A stretch of DNA of 64,000 bases from Phyllobacteriaceae bacterium (GCA_016711085.1 JADJTR010000003.1:310001-374000), one strand, 5' to 3'. Positions 47,392 through 57,342 are shown, counted from the first letter of the stretch. Made by a program: numbers and translations. Notes: generated from the letters alone by a model not told the origin.

Positions 47392-48117
47392 ATGCGCGCC
47401 GCCCTGCCCTTCGTTTTGCTTCTTGCCGCGATTGCCACGCCGGCTGCCGCGGGAGACGCCGCCGAACTGAACATTCTCGGCTTTTCGCGCGATGGTCGCG
47501 TGTTCGCTTTCGAAGAGTTCGGCATTCAGGATGGCTCCGGTTTTCCTTATGCCCATCGCTTCTACATCGACACGGCGACCGACAAGTTTCTCTCCGGCAC
47601 GCCGGTCAGGGTCCGCATCGAGGATGAAAACACCGGGCTTTCGGTCGCCCGCGCCGAGGCGAAACGCAAAGGCGAGAAGATCATCGCCGACGCGACGCTC
47701 AACGCCAATCGCGGCCACTCGGTCGGCGCCAATGCGCTTGGCGAGATCAATGCCGACAAGGCCCGCATCGTGGTCAATCCGCGATCGGTGTTCCCCCCGA
47801 TCGATGAACCAATCGAGTTTCGGGTCGAGAAGATCCCGGTCGATATTCCCGAGCGTTGCCAGGATTTCCTCGAAATCGGCGGCTTGCGGGCGCTGCGCGT
47901 TCGGGCGCAGGATGGCGAAGCGACGCAGGTTCTTCATGTGGACAGCAAAATCCCGCTGTCGCGCGGCTGCCCGACCGGGTACGGCGTCGCCGCGGTGCAA
48001 ACGATGTTTCCGGACAGCGGCGAGCCGGTGTTCGCGCTGGTCATCGCTGTCGAACGCATCGGTTTCGAGGGGCCGGATTTCCGCTATATCGCGCTAACCG
48101 GCCATATCGACGATTGA
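47392..48117 (+). CDS. DUF2259 family predicted secreted protein
   Basis: A 241-residue protein with a signal peptide (cleavage near AAAGD), then LNILGFSRDGRVFAFEEFGIQDGSG, the DUF2259 opening, FYIDTATDKFLSGTP and a C-terminal ERIGFEGPDFRYIALTG. The family is of unknown function. RBS AGGGAG lies 9 bases upstream of the ATG. It is 48 bp after the P1 peptidase and probably co-transcribed. Confidence 0.88.
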   Translation: MRAALPFVLLLAAIATPAAAGDAAELNILGFSRDGRVFAFEEFGIQDGSGFPYAHRFYIDTATDKFLSGTPVRVRIEDENTGLSVARAEAKRKGEKIIADATLNANRGHSVGANALGEINADKARIVVNPRSVFPPIDEPIEFRVEKIPVDIPERCQDFLEIGGLRALRVRAQDGEATQVLHVDSKIPLSRGCPTGYGVAAVQTMFPDSGEPVFALVIAVERIGFEGPDFRYIALTGHIDD

Positions 48118-48136
48118 CCCGAAGGAGACCTGCCGC

Positions 48137-48638
48137 GTGACGCCGTCGAATCGCCTGCGCATGGCCGCGCCTTCGGCCAAATTGGCCCTCGGCGGCGGGT
48201 TGGCGTGGGGCGCGACGATGGCACTCATCGTCGGGGTGTCCTTCCTGCTGCGCGGCTGGAGCGAACCGGCAGCCATCGCCAAGGTCGCTTCCTTGTTTTT
48301 CTTCGGCGGCGCCATCGCTTTCGCTCCGGCAGGCTATTTCGCCAGGCTTTTCGGGCGCCGGCGGTTCGAACCCTCTTTCGCCATGGCCTTCATCGGATTG
48401 GCGGCGTTTTCGCTCGGCGGCGGCGGCGGCGTTCAACGGACTGGCGTACCGTGAGTACTATTCCAGTTGGCATGCGCCATTCGGCACAAAGCTCTGGCTG
48501 ATCGAATTCGCTTTCACGTCTGCGTCCGGGGTCTACCAGTTTCTCGTGCTCGGCGTGCGGCTGTTCCTGCCGCTCGGCCTGCCCGCGCTTTGCGTCGCGG
48601 CGCTGATTCTGGCGCGCAACGCCCGCAATAGCGCTTAA
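48137..48638 (+). CDS. Small four-helix membrane protein (one frameshift)
   Basis: A GTG start with AAGGAG 10 bases upstream, 19 bp after DUF2259. The first frame gives two helices (LALGGGLAWGATMALIVGVSF and ASLFFFGGAIAFAPAGYFARL) and reaches AMAFIGLAAFSLGG. After one extra base in the GGC repeat at about 48415-48430, the other frame gives AAFNGLAYREYYSSWHAPFG and two more membrane helices, ending NARNSA at TAA 48636-48638. Restored length is 166 residues. No known family recognised. Confidence 0.7.
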
Positions 48639-48692
48639 CCCGGCGGCTGATTCGGGTTAGACGGCCGCATACCCACTCCCTGAGGGCCGCCG

Positions 48693-50003
48693 ATGATCCC
48701 GCGCTATTCCCGTCCCGCCATGGTGGCCGTGTGGTCGCCCGAAACCCGGTTTCGCATCTGGTTCGAGATCGAGGCGCATGCCTGCGACGCGCTAGCGGAA
48801 ATCGGCGTCATCCCGAAGCAGGCAGCCAAGACCATCTGGGAGAAGGGCGGCGCGGCCAAATTCGATGTCGCCCGCATCGACGAGATCGAGGCGGTGACCA
48901 AGCACGACGTGATCGCCTTCCTCACCCATCTCGGCGAATTCGTCGGACCGGATTCGCGCTTCATACATCAGGGCATGACCTCGTCGGATGTGCTCGACAC
49001 GTGCCTTTCGGTGCAGCTTGCCCGTGCCTCCGACATTCTGATCGCCGATCTCGACGCGCTTCTGGCGGCGCTGAAGCGGCGCGCATTCGAACACAAGGAC
49101 ACCGTCACCATCGGGCGCAGCCACGGTATCCACGCCGAGCCGACGACCTTCGGCGTCAAGCTGGCGCTGGCCTATGCGGAATTCTCGCGTTGTCGGGTGC
49201 GCCTGGTCGCCGCGCGCGCCGAAATCGCCACCTGCGCCATTTCCGGCGCCGTCGGCACCTTCGCCAACATCGATCCGCGCGTCGAGGACCATGTCGCCAA
49301 GGCGCTGGGCCTGACGCCCGAGCCGGTGTCGACGCAGGTGATCCCTCGCGACCGCCACGCCATGTTCTTCGCCACGCTCGGCGTCGTCGCCTCGTCGGTC
49401 GAGCGGTTGGCGACCGAAATCCGCCATCTCCAGCGTACCGAGGTTCTGGAGGTCGAGGAATATTTCTCGCCCGGCCAGAAGGGTTCCTCGGCCATGCCGC
49501 ACAAGCGCAATCCCGTTCTGACGGAAAACCTGACCGGGCTCGCCCGCATGGTGCGCTCCATGGCGGCGCCGGCGATGGAGAATGTCGCGTTGTGGCACGA
49601 GCGCGATATTTCACACTCTTCGGTCGAACGCATGATCGGCCCGGACGCCACCATCACGCTCGACTTCGCGTTGGCGCGGCTCACCGGCGTGATCGACAAG
49701 CTGCTTGTCTATCCCGAGAATATGAGCAAAAATCTCAACAAGTTCCGCGGTCTCGTTCACTCGCAACGCGTGCTGTTGGCGTTGACCCAAGCCGGGGTAA
49801 GCCGCGAGGATTCCTATCGCCTGGTGCAGCGCAACGCCATGAAGGTTTGGGAACAGGGCAAGGATTTCCTCGACGAACTGCTTGCCGATCCGGAGGTGCG
49901 CGCCGCCTTGCCGGAGGACGATATCCGCGAGAAGTTCGACATCGGCTATCATACCAAACATGTCGACACGATTTTCGCCCGGGTCTTCGGAGCAACGCCA
50001 TGA
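48693..50003 (+). CDS. purB: Adenylosuccinate lyase
   Basis: A 436-residue protein of the fumarase/aspartase superfamily: MIPRYSRPAMVAVWSPE, FIHQGMTSSDVLDT, GRSHGIHAEPTTFG (catalytic His) and the signature GSSAMPHKRNP. It makes AMP from adenylosuccinate and AICAR from SAICAR in purine synthesis. Length is normal. Its stop overlaps the next hydrolase start (ATGA). Confidence 0.97.
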   Translation: MIPRYSRPAMVAVWSPETRFRIWFEIEAHACDALAEIGVIPKQAAKTIWEKGGAAKFDVARIDEIEAVTKHDVIAFLTHLGEFVGPDSRFIHQGMTSSDVLDTCLSVQLARASDILIADLDALLAALKRRAFEHKDTVTIGRSHGIHAEPTTFGVKLALAYAEFSRCRVRLVAARAEIATCAISGAVGTFANIDPRVEDHVAKALGLTPEPVSTQVIPRDRHAMFFATLGVVASSVERLATEIRHLQRTEVLEVEEYFSPGQKGSSAMPHKRNPVLTENLTGLARMVRSMAAPAMENVALWHERDISHSSVERMIGPDATITLDFALARLTGVIDKLLVYPENMSKNLNKFRGLVHSQRVLLALTQAGVSREDSYRLVQRNAMKVWEQGKDFLDELLADPEVRAALPEDDIREKFDIGYHTKHVDTIFARVFGATP

Positions 50004-50572
50004 TCAAGGCCGCCGGCGACTGCGATTTCCTGATGGTTCCCGGGCGCGGCAATTCCGGGCCGGACCACTGGATGTCGCATTGGTGCCGGGTCTTCCCGAA
50101 TTCGAGCCGCGTCCTGCAGGGCGAATGGGAGCGACCCCAGCCGGCCGACTGGATCGCCGGCGTAGACGCGGCGGTCGCCGCCGCGCCGCGCCGAGTCGTG
50201 CTGTTGGCGCATTCGCTTTCTGTCGCGACCGTGGTGAAATGGGCGGCGTCGGCCGGTTCGGCGCAACGTGAAAAGGTCGCGGCGGCTTTCCTCGTGGCGG
50301 CGACCGATGTCGGCAATGCCGATCCGTCCTTCGATCTGGTGCGCCCCTTCGCGCCGATGCCGATGGACAATCTGCCCTTCCCGGCGCTTGTCATCGCCAG
50401 CCGCACCGATCCGCGCGTGACGTTCGACAAGGCGCAAGACTTCGCCCGCGCCTGGGGTGCGGCTTTCGCCGATGCCGGCGACCTCGGCCACATGGGCAAC
50501 GACGCCAAGCTCGGCCTTTGGCCGGACGGACTGATTTTGCTCGGTCGGTTGCTTGCCCTGGCCCGGCTCTGA
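50000..50572 (+). CDS. RBBP9/YdeN-family serine hydrolase, copy 1
   Basis: A 190-residue alpha/beta hydrolase: FLMVPGRGNSGPDHWMSHW, the family's opening motif, nucleophile elbow LLAHSLSVATV, acid in VIASRTDPRVTFD and His in DLGHMGNDAKLG. It is coupled to purB by an ATGA overlap. A paralogue of the same family lies at 51453. The physiological substrate is unknown. Confidence 0.88.
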   Translation: MIKAAGDCDFLMVPGRGNSGPDHWMSHWCRVFPNSSRVLQGEWERPQPADWIAGVDAAVAAAPRRVVLLAHSLSVATVVKWAASAGSAQREKVAAAFLVAATDVGNADPSFDLVRPFAPMPMDNLPFPALVIASRTDPRVTFDKAQDFARAWGAAFADAGDLGHMGNDAKLGLWPDGLILLGRLLALARL

Positions 50573-50582
50573 GCCGGCGACC

Positions 50583-51456
50583 ATGACGCTTCGCCACATC
50601 CTTCTCGCGATTCTCGTCGCCGCGATTTACGGCGTCGCCTTCGTGTTCATCAAACTCGGCGTCAACGAGATCCCGCCGCTGCTGCTGACCGGTTACCGCT
50701 ATTTGTTCGCCGCCGTGCCGCTGGTGTATTTCGTCGGCCGGCCCGACGTGTCACCGCGCTGGCTGATCGCCTACGGGCTGATGCAAGCGGTGGTGATGTT
50801 CGGGCTGATCTTGACGGCGGTTGCCTGGGGCATGCCGGCCGGATTGGCCTCCATTGTCGTGCAGGTGCAGGTGTTTTTCACCATGGCGTTTTCGGTCGGC
50901 CTGTTCGGCGAACGGCCGGATCGGCCGCAATTGCTCGGCGCGGCGATCGCGCTCGGCGGCATCGCGGCGATCGGCACGGCGCGCGCCGACGCCGCGCCGC
51001 TCCTGCCCTTCGCGCTCGTCATCGCCTCGGCCGCCGCCTGGGGCGCGGCCAATGTCATCGCCAAGGCGGCTAGACCGCAAAAAATGCTGCAATTCGTCGT
51101 CTGGTCGGCGCTGGCCGCGCCCCTGCCCCTGTTTTTTCTCTCGATGCTGGTGGAGGGAACCCGTTTCGGCATGCCCCCGACGACGCCTTCGCTCGCCGCC
51201 ATCGGCTCGATCCTGGTGCTGGCCTGGCCGACAACGGTTTTCGCCTTCACCGCCTGGGTTTGGCTGCTCAGGCGTTATCCCTGCCGCGACCGTGACGCCG
51301 TTCGCACTGCTCATTCCGGTTTTCGGCATTTCGTCGACGGCGTTGGCGTTCGGCGAGACGATGGCTCCTGTGGTTTGGGCCGGCGCGGCATTGGTGTTCG
51401 CCGGCTTGCTGATCAACGTTTTCGGCGGCAGATTGACGCGAAAGACGGGAACATGA
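50583..51456 (+). CDS. EamA/DMT-family permease (one frameshift)
   Basis: About 290 residues with ten hydrophobic helices in two EamA repeats: LLAILVAAIYGVAFVFIKLGV and the second repeat ALVIASAAAWGAANVIAKAA. One extra C at about 51280 (TTATCCCTGCC) shifts the frame after WLLRRYP; the other frame continues AATVTPFALLIPVFGISSTALAFGE, the last two helices and the stop at 51456. It should export a small metabolite such as an amino acid or purine-like compound. It is flanked on both sides by RBBP9-type hydrolases, the second starting in its stop codon (ATGA). Confidence 0.86.
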
Positions 51457-52001
51457 AGTCGACCGACGCGACCATCTTGATCGTTCCCGGCTACCAGAAT
51501 TCGGGGCCGGACCATTGGCAAAGCCGCTGGCAGGCGCGGCTCTCGTCGGCGCGGCGCGTCGAGCAGGCGGAATGGTCGAAGCCGGTGCGCGAGGCGTGGA
51601 CGAACGCCGTCGCCGACGCCGTCAACGCCGCCGACAAGCCGGTGGTGCTCGTCGCCCATTCACTCGGCGTGGCGGCGGCGGTGCTGGCGGTTCCGTCGTT
51701 CCGGCGAAATGTCGCCGGGGCTTTCCTCGTCGCGCCGCCCGATGTCGCCAATCCGGCGATCCGGCCGAAGCACCTGATGACCTTCGGGCCTTGGCCGCGC
51801 GATCCGCTGCCGTTTCCGGCGATCGTCGTCGCCAGCCGCACCGATCCCTATTGCGCTTTCGAAACGGCCGAGGACATCGCAAGCGCCTTGGGGGCGCTGT
51901 TTCTCGACGCCGGCGATTCGGGCCATATCAATGGCGAATCCGGCCACGGTCCGTGGCCGGAAGGCTCGATGGCCTTCGCGCAATTCATGACAAGGCTTTG
52001 A
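51453..52001 (+). CDS. RBBP9/YdeN-family serine hydrolase, copy 2
   Basis: A 182-residue protein with ILIVPGYQNSGPDHWQSRW, LVAHSLGVAAA (nucleophile elbow), VVASRTDPYCAFE and DSGHINGESGHGPWPEG. It is clearly paralogous to the gene at 50000, with the same motif order and length. It starts inside the EamA permease stop. It converges on the aldolase gene with a 2-bp gap. Confidence 0.9.
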   Translation: MKSTDATILIVPGYQNSGPDHWQSRWQARLSSARRVEQAEWSKPVREAWTNAVADAVNAADKPVVLVAHSLGVAAAVLAVPSFRRNVAGAFLVAPPDVANPAIRPKHLMTFGPWPRDPLPFPAIVVASRTDPYCAFETAEDIASALGALFLDAGDSGHINGESGHGPWPEGSMAFAQFMTRL

Positions 52002-52003
52002 AA

Positions 52004-52813
52004 TCAGGACATGGAGGCGCGGGCGGCATCCGCCTGCGCCTTGGCGCCGACAGAAATGTAGTGAGTATCGCCGGTCAGGGCGAAAAAACGGAAACCGCCG
52101 CGGTGATAGCGCCCGGCGAGCGCCGCATCGTGCAGGTAGATCGCGGCGTGCTTGCCGGCGGCGACGGCCCGCCGGCCGATGTCGGCGATGGTGTCCATCA
52201 TCGTCGCCATGCCGGGATCGATGGTTTTGCCGCCCGACAGCGAAATGGAGAGGTCGCCGGGACCGACGAAGACGCCGTCGATGCCGTCGACCGCCAAAAT
52301 GCCGTCCAGCGCCGCATAGGCTTCCCGGGTTTCGATCATGGCGAAGGCAAGCGAGAGGGCGTTGGCCGTTTCCAGCCAATTCTGCTTGTCGGTAACGCCA
52401 TGAAAGTGCTGGGCCCGCGGCGCGCCCCATGACCGCTGTCCGACCGGTGGGTACTTCATCGCGGCGGCGAACGCCTTGGCGTCGGCGATCGAATTGATCA
52501 TCGGCGCAATGACGGCTTCGGCGCCGAAATCGAGGACGCGGCTCGCCATGTCGAAGCGCCCGACGGGAATGCGCACGATCGCCGGCTTGCCACGCGCCAT
52601 GACCGGGCCGATGGCGCGCAGAACAATGTCCTCGGTGTGCCCGCCGTGCTGGCCGTCGAGCGTGACGGCGTCGAGCGGCGCGGCGGCTACCGCTTCGATG
52701 GTCAGCGGATCGGGCAGGCTCGACCAGGCCGACAGGATCGTTTCGCCGGCGGCGAGCCGATCCGCGAGGCGGCGCGACTTGCCGGAGGCCGAATCGCCTG
52801 CCTCATAGCTCAC
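52004..52813 (-). CDS. HpcH/HpaI-family aldolase
   Basis: A 269-residue (beta/alpha)8 class II aldolase: AVTLDGQHGGHT, AIVRIPVGRFDMASRVLDFGAEAVIAPMIN, QRSWGAPRAQ, AFAMIETREAYAAL (metal Glu) and GVFVGPGDLSISLSGG. Family members cleave 2-keto-3-deoxy acids or 4-hydroxy-2-oxo acids to pyruvate and an aldehyde. The substrate is not clear. Start GTG 52813 overlaps the DUF1476 stop (GTGA). Confidence 0.88.
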   Translation of the reverse strand: MSYEAGDSASGKSRRLADRLAAGETILSAWSSLPDPLTIEAVAAAPLDAVTLDGQHGGHTEDIVLRAIGPVMARGKPAIVRIPVGRFDMASRVLDFGAEAVIAPMINSIADAKAFAAAMKYPPVGQRSWGAPRAQHFHGVTDKQNWLETANALSLAFAMIETREAYAALDGILAVDGIDGVFVGPGDLSISLSGGKTIDPGMATMMDTIADIGRRAVAAGKHAAIYLHDAALAGRYHRGGFRFFALTGDTHYISVGAKAQADAARASMS

Positions 52814-53136
52814 GACTTGGTCGCCTGAACCTGCTCGGCGGCGACCGCAAGCAATTCGTCCATGGTCCGCTGGATCTGGTGATCGGACTGCGCAACGCCG
52901 GCGGCGTCGAAATCGGCGCGGATCTTGCGGAAAACATCGTGATCGCCGGCTTCCTCGAAATCGGCGGCGACGACGGTCTTGGCGTAGGCCTCGGCCGCTT
53001 CGCCGGCCTTGCCCATTTTCTCCGCCGCCCACAGGCCGAGCAGCTTGTTGCGCCGCGCCATGGCGCGGAAACGCATTTCCTCGTCGAGCGCGAATTTGCT
53101 TTCGAAGGCGGTCTCGCGGTCTTTCATGCTGGTCAT
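52810..53136 (-). CDS. DUF1476 protein, F1-ATPase inhibitor zeta subunit
   Basis: A 108-residue, highly charged helical protein: MKDRETAFESKFALDEEMRF, RRNKLLGLWAAEKMG, EEAGDHDVFRKIRADF. This is the alphaproteobacterial zeta inhibitor, which blocks F1-ATPase by its N-terminal segment. It is divergent from purC, a common arrangement in the order. ATG 53136 has GGAG 7-8 bases upstream; ATG 53127 is an alternative. Confidence 0.92.
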   Translation of the reverse strand: MTSMKDRETAFESKFALDEEMRFRAMARRNKLLGLWAAEKMGKAGEAAEAYAKTVVAADFEEAGDHDVFRKIRADFDAAGVAQSDHQIQRTMDELLAVAAEQVQATKS

Positions 53137-53381
53137 GGGGCTACTCCGCTCCTATGCGCCGGACTCCGGCGTATAAATGGGGTTTCCCGCTTCAAACCGG
53201 AAGAGGCGGCGATGTCAAGGAAGACGAGGAGCGCAAATCGTCCCGCGTCGCCGACCGAATGAACCGTTGAGGTGACGGATGAATTGCTCTAATGACCCCC
53301 CTTACGCGCCCGGCGGGCCGCCGCGCCCGATTCCGGGTGTTCTGCGTCGACTTCCGCCGCCATCCAACCGGGACAAATTCC

Positions 53382-54179
53382 ATGAACCGTCGCCGCCGCA
53401 TCTACGAGGGCAAGGGCAAAATCCTTTATGAAGGCCCCGAACCCGGCACGCTGATCCAGTTCTTCAAGGACGACGCCACCGCGTTCAACAAGAAGAAACA
53501 CGAGGTCATCGACGGCAAAGGCGTCATCAACAACCGCATTTCCGAGCACATTTTCAATCATTTGAACAGGATGGGCATCCCGACGCATTTCATCCGCCGG
53601 CTCAACATGCGCGAGCAGCTGATCAAGGAAGTCGAGATCATCCCGCTCGAAGTGGTGGTGCGCAACATCGCCGCCGGTTCGCTGTCGAAGCGCCTCGGCA
53701 TCGAGGAGGGCACGGTGCTGCCGCGCTCGATCATCGAGTTCTACTACAAGGCCGACGCGCTCGACGACCCGATGGTGTCGGAAGAGCACATCACCGCCTT
53801 CGGCTGGGCCAGCCCCCAGGAGATCGACGACATCATGGCGCTCGCCATCCGCGTCAACGACTTCCTCTCCGGCCTGTTCCTCGGCGTCGGCATCCAGCTC
53901 GTCGATTTCAAGATCGAATGCGGCCGGTTATGGGAAGGCGAAATGGCGCGAGTCGTCGTCGCCGACGAAATTTCCCCCGATTCCTGCCGGCTTTGGGATG
54001 TCGCCACACAGGAAAAGCTCGACAAGGACCGTTTCCGGCGCGATCTGGGCGGGCTGCTCGAAGCCTATCAGGAAGTCGCCCGGCGGCTCGGCATCATGAA
54101 CGAAAACGAGCCGCCGCGTCCCTCTTCCGGCCCGGTGCTGGTTTCCTCCAATCCGCGCGGCCGCGGCCGCCCCCACTGA
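53382..54179 (+). CDS. purC: Phosphoribosylaminoimidazole-succinocarboxamide synthase
   Basis: A 265-residue SAICAR synthetase: [58 protein letters not shown] and [15 protein letters not shown]. It joins aspartate to CAIR. It heads the purine run purC-purS-(two extra genes)-purQ-(lipoprotein)-purL. The C-terminal 20 residues ([19 protein letters not shown]) are a poorly structured tail. Confidence 0.96.
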   Translation: MNRRRRIYEGKGKILYEGPEPGTLIQFFKDDATAFNKKKHEVIDGKGVINNRISEHIFNHLNRMGIPTHFIRRLNMREQLIKEVEIIPLEVVVRNIAAGSLSKRLGIEEGTVLPRSIIEFYYKADALDDPMVSEEHITAFGWASPQEIDDIMALAIRVNDFLSGLFLGVGIQLVDFKIECGRLWEGEMARVVVADEISPDSCRLWDVATQEKLDKDRFRRDLGGLLEAYQEVARRLGIMNENEPPRPSSGPVLVSSNPRGRGRPH

Positions 54180-54199
54180 TTGTCCAAAAGGTTTTCCGC

Positions 54200-54442
54200 A
54201 TGATCAAGGCGCGCGTCACCGTCACTTTGAAGAACGGCGTGCTCGACCCGCAGGGCAAGGCGATCGAACACGCGCTCGCCACGCTCGGCTTTGCCGGCGT
54301 CGCTTCGGTGCGCCAGGGAAAGGTGTTCGACGTGGCGCTCGATGGCGTCGACAAGGCGCAAGCCGAAGCCGCGCTGAAGGCCATGGGCGAGAAGCTTCTG
54401 GCCAATACGGTGATTGAGGATTTTTCTGTCGCCCTCACCTGA
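54200..54442 (+). CDS. purS: Phosphoribosylformylglycinamidine synthase subunit PurS
   Basis: An 80-residue protein with the PurS pattern VTVTLKNGVLDPQGKAIEHAL, VRQGKVFDVAL and LLANTVIEDF. It bridges PurQ and PurL in the three-part FGAM synthetase. It starts 20 bp after purC. Confidence 0.95.
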   Translation: MIKARVTVTLKNGVLDPQGKAIEHALATLGFAGVASVRQGKVFDVALDGVDKAQAEAALKAMGEKLLANTVIEDFSVALT

Positions 54443-54460
54443 GGTTGCGCAGAGTTGGCG

Positions 54461-54718
54461 ATGGCCGAAATCACCAACGAGTTGATGGATGAGCTGCTGA
54501 AGAAAATGCACGCTGATCTTTCGGCGGCAAAAATGACCGTTGGCGAATTGAAGATCGAATTCAACAATATGCGTGGCGTCATGGTGTCGATGCAATCCGA
54601 CATCCACAACATCTACGGCTTCCTTGTCCGCCACGACGACCGGCTCGATCGCATCGAACACCGGCTCGAACTGCGCGAATTGGCCGAGGCCCCGGCGAGG
54701 TTCACGCACGACTCATGA
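54461..54718 (+). CDS. Small coiled-coil protein, unknown function
   Basis: An 85-residue, mostly helical acidic protein: ELMDELLKKMHADLSAAKM, GVMVSMQSDIHNIYGFLVRHDDRLDRIEHRLELREL. The heptads suggest a dimeric coiled coil. ATG 54461 is chosen over a TTG at 54455. It lies between purS and the amine oxidase; no purine role is known. Confidence 0.65.
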   Translation: MAEITNELMDELLKKMHADLSAAKMTVGELKIEFNNMRGVMVSMQSDIHNIYGFLVRHDDRLDRIEHRLELRELAEAPARFTHDS

Positions 54719-54900
54719 AAACCGGCCGCGTCGGGCATTCTGGCCCGGGCCATTTCCCGACGCACTTTACCCTGGATGGCTCGCCGAGTCGCCCGCCTTT
54801 GGTTTCTGATTTCCGATTATCAAGAAAACGCGCATACAATCGGGCGCGGCGATTCCCTTCGCTGCCGGACGCAACCCGAACGGCAACCCGACCAGACGAC

Positions 54901-56232
54901 ATGCCCCGCCTTACGCGCCGCGACCTCTTGATCGCCATGTCCGTTCTGCCGACACGGCCGGCCGCGGCCGAACCGATGACAGTCGGCGTCGTCGGAGCCG
55001 GCATCGCCGGCCTTGCGGCGGCCAGGAAGCTGTCTGACGCCGGACGCGACGTGACTGTCTTCGAGGCCCGCGACCGCATCGGCGGGCGGGTCTTCACTGA
55101 TCGCTCCTTCGGTTTTCCCATCGAGATCGGGGCGAACTGGATTCACGGCGATCGCGGCAATCCATTGGTCGAACTGGGAAAAACTGCCGGAATCAGCGTG
55201 TTTCCTTACGATTTCGACGATTGGCGGATTGTGCGCGAAGACGGTACGCTGATCGCCGATGCTGAAAACTCGGCCATGGACAATCTGTCCTCCGCTTTCG
55301 CTGATGCGTTCGACAAGGCAGCCGGCAAGAACTACCTCGGCCTTGCCGCCGACGCAGCCCTGGCCGTCGATGCGCGCTTCGCTGAACTTGCGGCGGCGAA
55401 TCCTGATCTGGCCGCCGCCCTGGTCGGCCGCGAGATTTCCGGCGATTACGGCGCCGAATTGTACGAGCTCTCGGCCGCGGCTGACCTGTTCGGCGATTCG
55501 TTCGCCGGCAATGATCTAATCGTCGCCAATGGATATGATCGCGTCGTCTCTCATCTGGCGAAAGGTCTCGCGATCAGGATGAGCGAGCCCGTGCTCAGGA
55601 TCCGCCATCGCGCCGACCACGCCGAAATCGTCACCGGAATGACTTCCGCAGTTTTCGACGCCGTCATCGTCACGGTTCCGCTCGGCGTGCTGAAGCGGGG
55701 ACGAATCCGTTTTTCGCCGGCGCTCTCGGACAAGCGCGCCCAGGCGATCGCCAGGCTCGGATTTTCTGCTTTCGAGAAAGCCTTCCTTCTCGTCGACAAA
55801 CCGTTCGGCTTCGGCGCGCGCAATGTTTCGGTGACCGGCGACAATCCTTGGCGGAACCTGATCGACCTTTCCTCTATCGCCGGAAAACCGGCGGTTTTGG
55901 CCTACTGCGGCGGCGACGATGCGAGAAACGCGGCGGCCTCCGGCGACGAACAGAACCGCGATTGGATGCTCACGGGCATCCGCGCCGCCGCCAACGACGC
56001 CTCGTTGCAGGCAACCGGCTTCAGGCGCTCGGACTGGCTGAACGATCCCTGGGCGTACGGCTCCTATTCCTTTCCCGCCAACGACAGCTTGCCGACGGAC
56101 GCAGCGACCCTTTTCGGACGCGAAGGCAAACGGCTGTTCTTCGCCGGCGAGGCCTGCTCGCCTCATGCCTCGACGGTGCATGGCGCTTTGCTGTCCGGCA
56201 TGGCAGCGGCCGAACTGGCGCTGGCGGATTGA
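54901..56232 (+). CDS. Flavin monoamine oxidase-family FAD protein (Tat-exported)
   Basis: A 443-residue protein: short twin-arginine leader TRRDLLIAMS, then FAD motif VGVVGAGIAGLAAARKL, EARDRIGGRVFT, GANWIHGDRGNPL, VTVPLGVLKRG and the C-terminal FAD contact LFFAGEACSPHASTVHGA. It resembles polyamine or amine oxidases; the substrate is not identified. It sits between purS and purQ, out of place in a purine operon. ATG 54901 begins the Tat leader. Confidence 0.85.
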   Translation: MPRLTRRDLLIAMSVLPTRPAAAEPMTVGVVGAGIAGLAAARKLSDAGRDVTVFEARDRIGGRVFTDRSFGFPIEIGANWIHGDRGNPLVELGKTAGISVFPYDFDDWRIVREDGTLIADAENSAMDNLSSAFADAFDKAAGKNYLGLAADAALAVDARFAELAAANPDLAAALVGREISGDYGAELYELSAAADLFGDSFAGNDLIVANGYDRVVSHLAKGLAIRMSEPVLRIRHRADHAEIVTGMTSAVFDAVIVTVPLGVLKRGRIRFSPALSDKRAQAIARLGFSAFEKAFLLVDKPFGFGARNVSVTGDNPWRNLIDLSSIAGKPAVLAYCGGDDARNAAASGDEQNRDWMLTGIRAAANDASLQATGFRRSDWLNDPWAYGSYSFPANDSLPTDAATLFGREGKRLFFAGEACSPHASTVHGALLSGMAAAELALAD

Positions 56233-56271
56233 CGCTTGCGTTTTTGGCGCAAACGGCTATCGCGGAAATTC

Positions 56272-56938
56272 ATGAAAACCGCCGTTGTCCAGCTCCCCGG
56301 CCTCAACCGCGACCGCGACATGTTCGCGGCCTTGACCAAGATCGGCGGCAAGGCCCCGCTGGCTCTATGGGAGACCGACGCGACCATCCCCGACGTCGAT
56401 CTGATCGTCATTCCCGGCGGTTTTTCCTATGGCGACTATCTGCGCTGCGGCGCCATCGCCGCGCGCACCCCGGTGATGCGCGCCATCGCCGACAAGGCGA
56501 AGAAGGGCGTGCCGGTCATCGGCGTGTGCAATGGTTTCCAGATCCTGATCGAGGCCGGTCTTTTGCCCGGCGCCTTGATGCGCAACGCCTCGCTCAAATT
56601 CGTCTGCCGCGAGGTGAAGCTCAAAGTCGCCAACGCCGACACGCTTTTTCGCGCGGTTACGCGCCGGGCCAGATCATTCGTTCGCCGGTCGCCCATCACG
56701 ACGGCAATTTTTCGCCGATCCGCAGACGCTGGCCCGCATCGAGGCCAATGGCCAGGTGGTGTTCCGCTACGCCGAGGGGACCAATCCGAACGGTTCGCTC
56801 AACGATATCGCCGGCATCGTCAACGAAGCGGGCAACGTGCTCGGCATGATGCCGCACCCGGAAAACCTGATCGAGGCGGCGCATGGGGGCGACGACGGCC
56901 GCGCCCTGTTCGCGGCGGCGCTGGGGATGGCGGCGTGA
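56272..56938 (+). CDS. purQ: Phosphoribosylformylglycinamidine synthase subunit PurQ (two frameshifts)
   Basis: A glutamine amidotransferase subunit: [35 protein letters not shown], catalytic Cys in GVCNGFQIL and the C-terminal [15 protein letters not shown] with the triad His and Glu. One base is missing near 56650 (after ADTLF; the frame should reach [18 protein letters not shown]) and one T near 56710 (NF should continue [15 protein letters not shown]). Restored length is 222 residues. An essential purine gene with two deletions points to sequence error. Confidence 0.93.
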
Positions 56939-57342
56939 AGCGCGCGTTCGTCCTGGCCCTGCTGGCGCTTGCCGCCTGCCAATCGTCGAACCCGCAGCCG
57001 AGAACCGCCAATCCGCCATCGCGGCCGGGCGACAACTCGGCGCTGTCGACGATGGAGCGCGTCGCGGTTGCAGCGCAGGAATGCTGGTTCAAGGGCAAAG
57101 ACCCGGCCTTCAAAGGCATGACGCTGTCGCCGGAACTGACGTCGTATGCCGGCAAGCCGCGCATCCTCGCGGTCAAGGGCAAGTCGGTGGCGGGTTTGCC
57201 GGCGCTTGTCGTCGAGGCGCAGGGCAATCCGGCGCGGCTTTCGGCCTACGGCCCGATGATGCAAGGGCCCGACGCCGCCCGTATCGCCGCCGACGTCAAA
57301 CGCTGGGCCGCCAGGGACGCGAGCTGCATGGCGACCGGCTAA
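56935..57342 (+). CDS. Small lipoprotein, unknown function
   Basis: A 135-residue protein starting at GTG 56935 inside the purQ stop (GTGA). It has a lipobox ALLALAAC (Cys15), so it should be lipidated and cross the inner membrane. It contains [22 protein letters not shown], which suggests a disulfide pair with the terminal SCMATG. It is inserted between purQ and purL. Confidence 0.8.
   Translation: MKRAFVLALLALAACQSSNPQPRTANPPSRPGDNSALSTMERVAVAAQECWFKGKDPAFKGMTLSPELTSYAGKPRILAVKGKSVAGLPALVVEAQGNPARLSAYGPMMQGPDAARIAADVKRWAARDASCMATG

Noticed and set aside
48731..50572. A 613-codon frame spanning purB and the first RBBP9 hydrolase
   Set aside because: Only its last 190 codons (from 50000) are real. 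The rest is the wrong frame of purB; it is not a fusion.
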